Position numbers and translations under genes: made by a program. Below the pieces are notes generated by a model. The model was given only the letters and a program-made list of their open reading frames with translations, ran no database searches and had not been told where the DNA came from. This document shows, piece after piece, positions 5,564 to 7,822 of a DNA stretch of 7,822 bases. Source of the stretch: JACDCP01 sp050740235 (GTDB lineage: Bacteria; Pseudomonadota; Gammaproteobacteria; Steroidobacterales; JACDCP01); contig JBOIDB010000142.1 of the NCBI GenBank assembly GCA_050740235.1, positions 1 to 7,822 of the forward strand, read 5' to 3'. The stretch's first letter is position 1; the number at the start of each line of letters is the position of its first letter.

Positions 5564-7192
5564 ATGAGCAGCTCCCTGAAGATCGCGCTCGCCCAGCTCA
5601 ACCTGCGTGTCGGCGACGTCGACGGCAATACGACGCGCATCCTGACGGCCGCCGCGCACGCGCGCGACGAGCTCGGTGCCGATCTGATCCTGTTCCCCGA
5701 GCTGGCGGTCTGCGGCTATCCGCCGGAGGACTTGCTGCACCACGCCGGCATGCGCAAGCGCGTGGCCCAGGCGCTCGAGCGCATTCGCACCGAGAGCTCC
5801 GGCATCGGCGTGGTCGTCGGCTATCCCGAGTACGAGCAGCGGAACATCTACAACGCCGCGATCTGGTTCCGCGACGGGAGCACGCTGGCGAACTATCGCA
5901 AGCATCGTCTGCCGAACTACCGGGTCTTCGACGAGAAACGTTATTTTGAGCCGGGTGATTTGCCGGCGGTCGTCGACCTCGACGGCCTGACCGCCGCATT
6001 GCTGATCTGCGAGGACGTGTGGGAACCCGGCCCGGCGAGCGTCGCCGCGGCGGCCGGGGCGAAAATTGCGCTGGTCATCAACGGCTCGCCCTATCAACTC
6101 GACTATCAGGCGCGGCGCGAGGAAGTCCTGCGCGAGCGCATCGGCGAGATCGGCATGCCGTTCGTCTACGTGAATCTCATCGGCGGGCAGGACGAGCTGG
6201 TCTTCGACGGAAACTCGGTGGTCATGAATTCGGCCGGGAAGGTCGTGCAGCGCGCGCCGCCCTTCGTCGAGGGGATCTACCTGACGGAGATCGCCGTGCA
6301 GGACGGCGTGCCCGAGCCCCGGCCCGGACCGATCGCCGAATCGCTCGGCACGGAGGGGAGCATCTACCGCGCGTTGCTGCTCGGCATACGCGACTACGTC
6401 GACAAGCACGCTTTCCCGGGCGTCATCATCGGGCTGTCCGGTGGCATCGACTCGGCGCTCACGCTGGCCCTGGCCGTGGACGCCCTCGGCGCCGCCCGCG
6501 TGCGCGCAGTCATGATGCCTTCGCCGTACACGTCCGCGGAGAGCCTCGAAGACGCGGAGCGCCAGGCGACCCTGCTCGGCGTGCGTTACGACGTGATCTC
6601 GATCGAGCCGATATTCGATGCAACCCTGGAAGCGCTGGCTGGCGTGTTTCGCGGGCTGCCGGCCGATACGACGGAAGAGAACATCCAGGCGCGCAGTCGT
6701 GGCATCGTGCTCATGGCGATTTCCAACAAGACCGGCTGGATGCTGTTGACGACCGGCAACAAGAGCGAGATGGCCGTCGGCTACGCGACGCTGTACGGCG
6801 ATATGGCCGGCGGTTTCGCGCCGATCAAGGATTGCAGCAAGACCATGGTCTATCGACTCGCGCGCCATCGCAACGCGATATCGCCGGCCATTCCCGAACG
6901 GGTGCTCGCGCGGGCGCCTTCGGCGGAGCTTCGACCGGATCAGAAGGACACGGACGCGCTACCGCCTTACGAGTTGCTCGATCCCATCCTCGAAGCATTC
7001 ATCGAGGACGACTGCTCGGTCGACGAGATCGTGGCGCGAGGCTTCGATCGCGCGCTGGTCGGCAGCGTGCTCGGCATGGTCAAGCGCAACGAGTACAAGC
7101 GCCGCCAGGCGCCGCCCGGTATCCGCATCAGCGACCGGGCGTTCGGCAGGGATTGGCGGTACCCGATCACTTCAGGGTTCCAGCCCCGGTGA
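5564..7192 (+). CDS. nadE: Glutamine-dependent NAD(+) synthetase
   Basis: Catalyses the last step of NAD synthesis: amidation of deamido-NAD (nicotinate adenine dinucleotide) with ATP, using ammonia from glutamine. Two fused domains explain the 542-aa length. The N-terminal nitrilase-type glutaminase (about 5-255) has the catalytic triad E45 (FPELAVCGYPPEDL), K112 (YRKHRLPNY) and C148 (LLICEDVWEPG). The C-terminal synthetase (about 270-540) has the ATP pyrophosphatase loop SGGIDS (292-297), then MMPSPYTSAESLEDA and TTGNKSEMAVGYATLYGD. Ammonia-only NadE lacks the first domain, so this is the glutamine-using type (EC 6.3.5.1). The ATG at 5564 gives the family start, but no Shine-Dalgarno sequence is visible; a hairpin ends 15 nt upstream and a small open frame overlaps the start by ATGA. 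It may be read through from sucCD. It converges on bamD with a 69-nt gap. Confidence 0.96.
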   Translation: MSSSLKIALAQLNLRVGDVDGNTTRILTAAAHARDELGADLILFPELAVCGYPPEDLLHHAGMRKRVAQALERIRTESSGIGVVVGYPEYEQRNIYNAAIWFRDGSTLANYRKHRLPNYRVFDEKRYFEPGDLPAVVDLDGLTAALLICEDVWEPGPASVAAAAGAKIALVINGSPYQLDYQARREEVLRERIGEIGMPFVYVNLIGGQDELVFDGNSVVMNSAGKVVQRAPPFVEGIYLTEIAVQDGVPEPRPGPIAESLGTEGSIYRALLLGIRDYVDKHAFPGVIIGLSGGIDSALTLALAVDALGAARVRAVMMPSPYTSAESLEDAERQATLLGVRYDVISIEPIFDATLEALAGVFRGLPADTTEENIQARSRGIVLMAISNKTGWMLLTTGNKSEMAVGYATLYGDMAGGFAPIKDCSKTMVYRLARHRNAISPAIPERVLARAPSAELRPDQKDTDALPPYELLDPILEAFIEDDCSVDEIVARGFDRALVGSVLGMVKRNEYKRRQAPPGIRISDRAFGRDWRYPITSGFQPR

Positions 7193-7209
7193 AGTTCGGT
7201 TCGAGAGAT

Positions 7210-7227
7210 GGCGGGTTGAAACCCGCC
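7210..7227. repeat. 18-nt palindrome, nadE downstream pair, copy 1
   Basis: GGCGGGTTGAAACCCGCC is a perfect 8-2-8 palindrome with GA at the centre, 17 nt after the nadE stop. Like the copy at 5481 it is followed by CTGC. No T run follows. In the convergent nadE-bamD gap it could act as a bidirectional 3'-end hairpin. Confidence 0.85.
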
Positions 7228-7236
7228 CTGCCGTCG

Positions 7237-7254
7237 GGCCGACTTCAGTCGGCC
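7237..7254. repeat. 18-nt palindrome, nadE downstream pair, copy 2
   Basis: GGCCGACTTCAGTCGGCC is a perfect 8-2-8 palindrome with TC at the centre, oriented opposite to its neighbour at 7210 and lying 7 nt past the bamD stop on the minus strand. The two together fill most of the 69-nt convergent gap and are the only candidate transcript-end structures there. Confidence 0.85.
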
Positions 7255-7261
7255 GACCGCG

Positions 7262-7822
7262 CTATGGATTGGTCGCGGCGATCGGCTCTTCGGCAGGCTC
7301 CGGTGCTTCATCGCGACGCGCGAGCCCCCTGCGGCGGCGATCGCCGAACGACGCTTCGAGCACGCGCTCGGTGTCGGCGGCGAGCTGGTTCAGGTCGAGC
7401 GCCCGGTACGCCTCGATCATGATCTGCAGCGACTCTTCCGTCGCCGGCGCGCCCTCGTAGGTTTCGAACGCGTATTGCGCGCGCCGCGCCGCCGCGACAA
7501 AGGCGTCGCGGTTCAGATAGTAGCTGGCGATGTGGTTCTCATGCTCCGCCAGGCGGTTGCGCAGATAGACCATGCGTTCCTCGGCATCCGCGGCGTAGGG
7601 ACTGTCCGGAAAGCGCCGCACGAGCTCGGCGAAATCCGCGAACGAAACCTTCAACTCCTCCGTCGGGCGCGCGCTCAGATCGACGCGCATCAGGCGCTCC
7701 AGAGGCCCGCGATTGCGCTCGAAATGTACCAGCCCCTTGATGTACAGCGCGTAATCGACGCGCGGATGGGCGGGGTTCTCGCGCATGAACTGATCGGCCG
7801 CGTCGAGCGCCGATTCCGGCTC
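7262..7822 (-). CDS. bamD: Outer membrane assembly lipoprotein BamD, C-terminal part
   Basis: Periplasmic, lipid-anchored TPR protein of the BAM complex, which with BamA folds beta-barrel proteins into the outer membrane. Only the last 186 residues are visible. The frame stays open to the window edge, so the signal peptide, lipobox cysteine and first repeats lie beyond it. The visible part begins EPESALDAADQFMRENP and continues with HPRVDYALYIKG, FADFAELVRRFPDSPYAADA, MVYLRNRLAEHE and SYYLNRDAFVAAARRAQ, which align with BamD TPR units two or three to five. Methionine at 7784-7786 is internal and should not be taken as the start. After the last helix there is a charged tail, arginine-rich then Pro/Glu/Ala-rich (about 26 residues), which looks disordered. 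The gene converges on nadE. Older names include comL and yfiO. Confidence 0.9.
   Translation of the reverse strand, partial: EPESALDAADQFMRENPAHPRVDYALYIKGLVHFERNRGPLERLMRVDLSARPTEELKVSFADFAELVRRFPDSPYAADAEERMVYLRNRLAEHENHIASYYLNRDAFVAAARRAQYAFETYEGAPATEESLQIMIEAYRALDLNQLAADTERVLEASFGDRRRRGLARRDEAPEPAEEPIAATNP

Overview
The window reads as a core-chromosome segment of a high-GC gammaproteobacterium. The coding regions favour G or C at third positions. The gene set joins a PilS/PilR two-component system, succinyl-CoA synthetase (sucC, sucD), a glutamine-dependent NAD synthetase (nadE) and bamD. From memory, pilR-pilS beside sucC-sucD is the arrangement in Xanthomonas and Xylella, and bamD beside pilS-pilR is the arrangement in Pseudomonas aeruginosa. 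That combination suggests a Xanthomonadales/Nevskiales-like or related lineage, but it is an inference and no species is claimed.

Layout. Bases 1-130 hold a 24-bp tandem repeat just past the end of pilR. On the minus strand, pilS (1524-3188) is followed by pilR (138-1496) with a 27-nt gap, forming a sensor/regulator operon that should control sigma-54-dependent type IV pilus genes. A 202-bp divergent gap (3189-3390) holds a roughly 100-bp composite palindromic element and a likely sigma-70 promoter for sucC. On the plus strand, sucC (3391-4551) and sucD (4548-5420) overlap by ATGA and encode the two subunits of the TCA-cycle enzyme. After a 143-nt gap comes nadE (5564-7192), the last step of NAD synthesis. 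The minus-strand gene at 7262-7822 is the C-terminal part of BamD, the outer-membrane assembly lipoprotein, cut off by the window edge. It converges on nadE.

All five complete genes look intact, with catalytic residues present. I see no phage, transposase, CRISPR, RNA gene or defence system, and no undescribed multi-gene system. The unusual content is in small repeats. Every gap except the 27-nt one carries palindromic elements of at least three sequence types. One type is inserted in frame inside pilR and appears to have seeded the tandem array beside it. Four 18-nt palindromes of another type, with covarying stems, bracket nadE as two inverted pairs.
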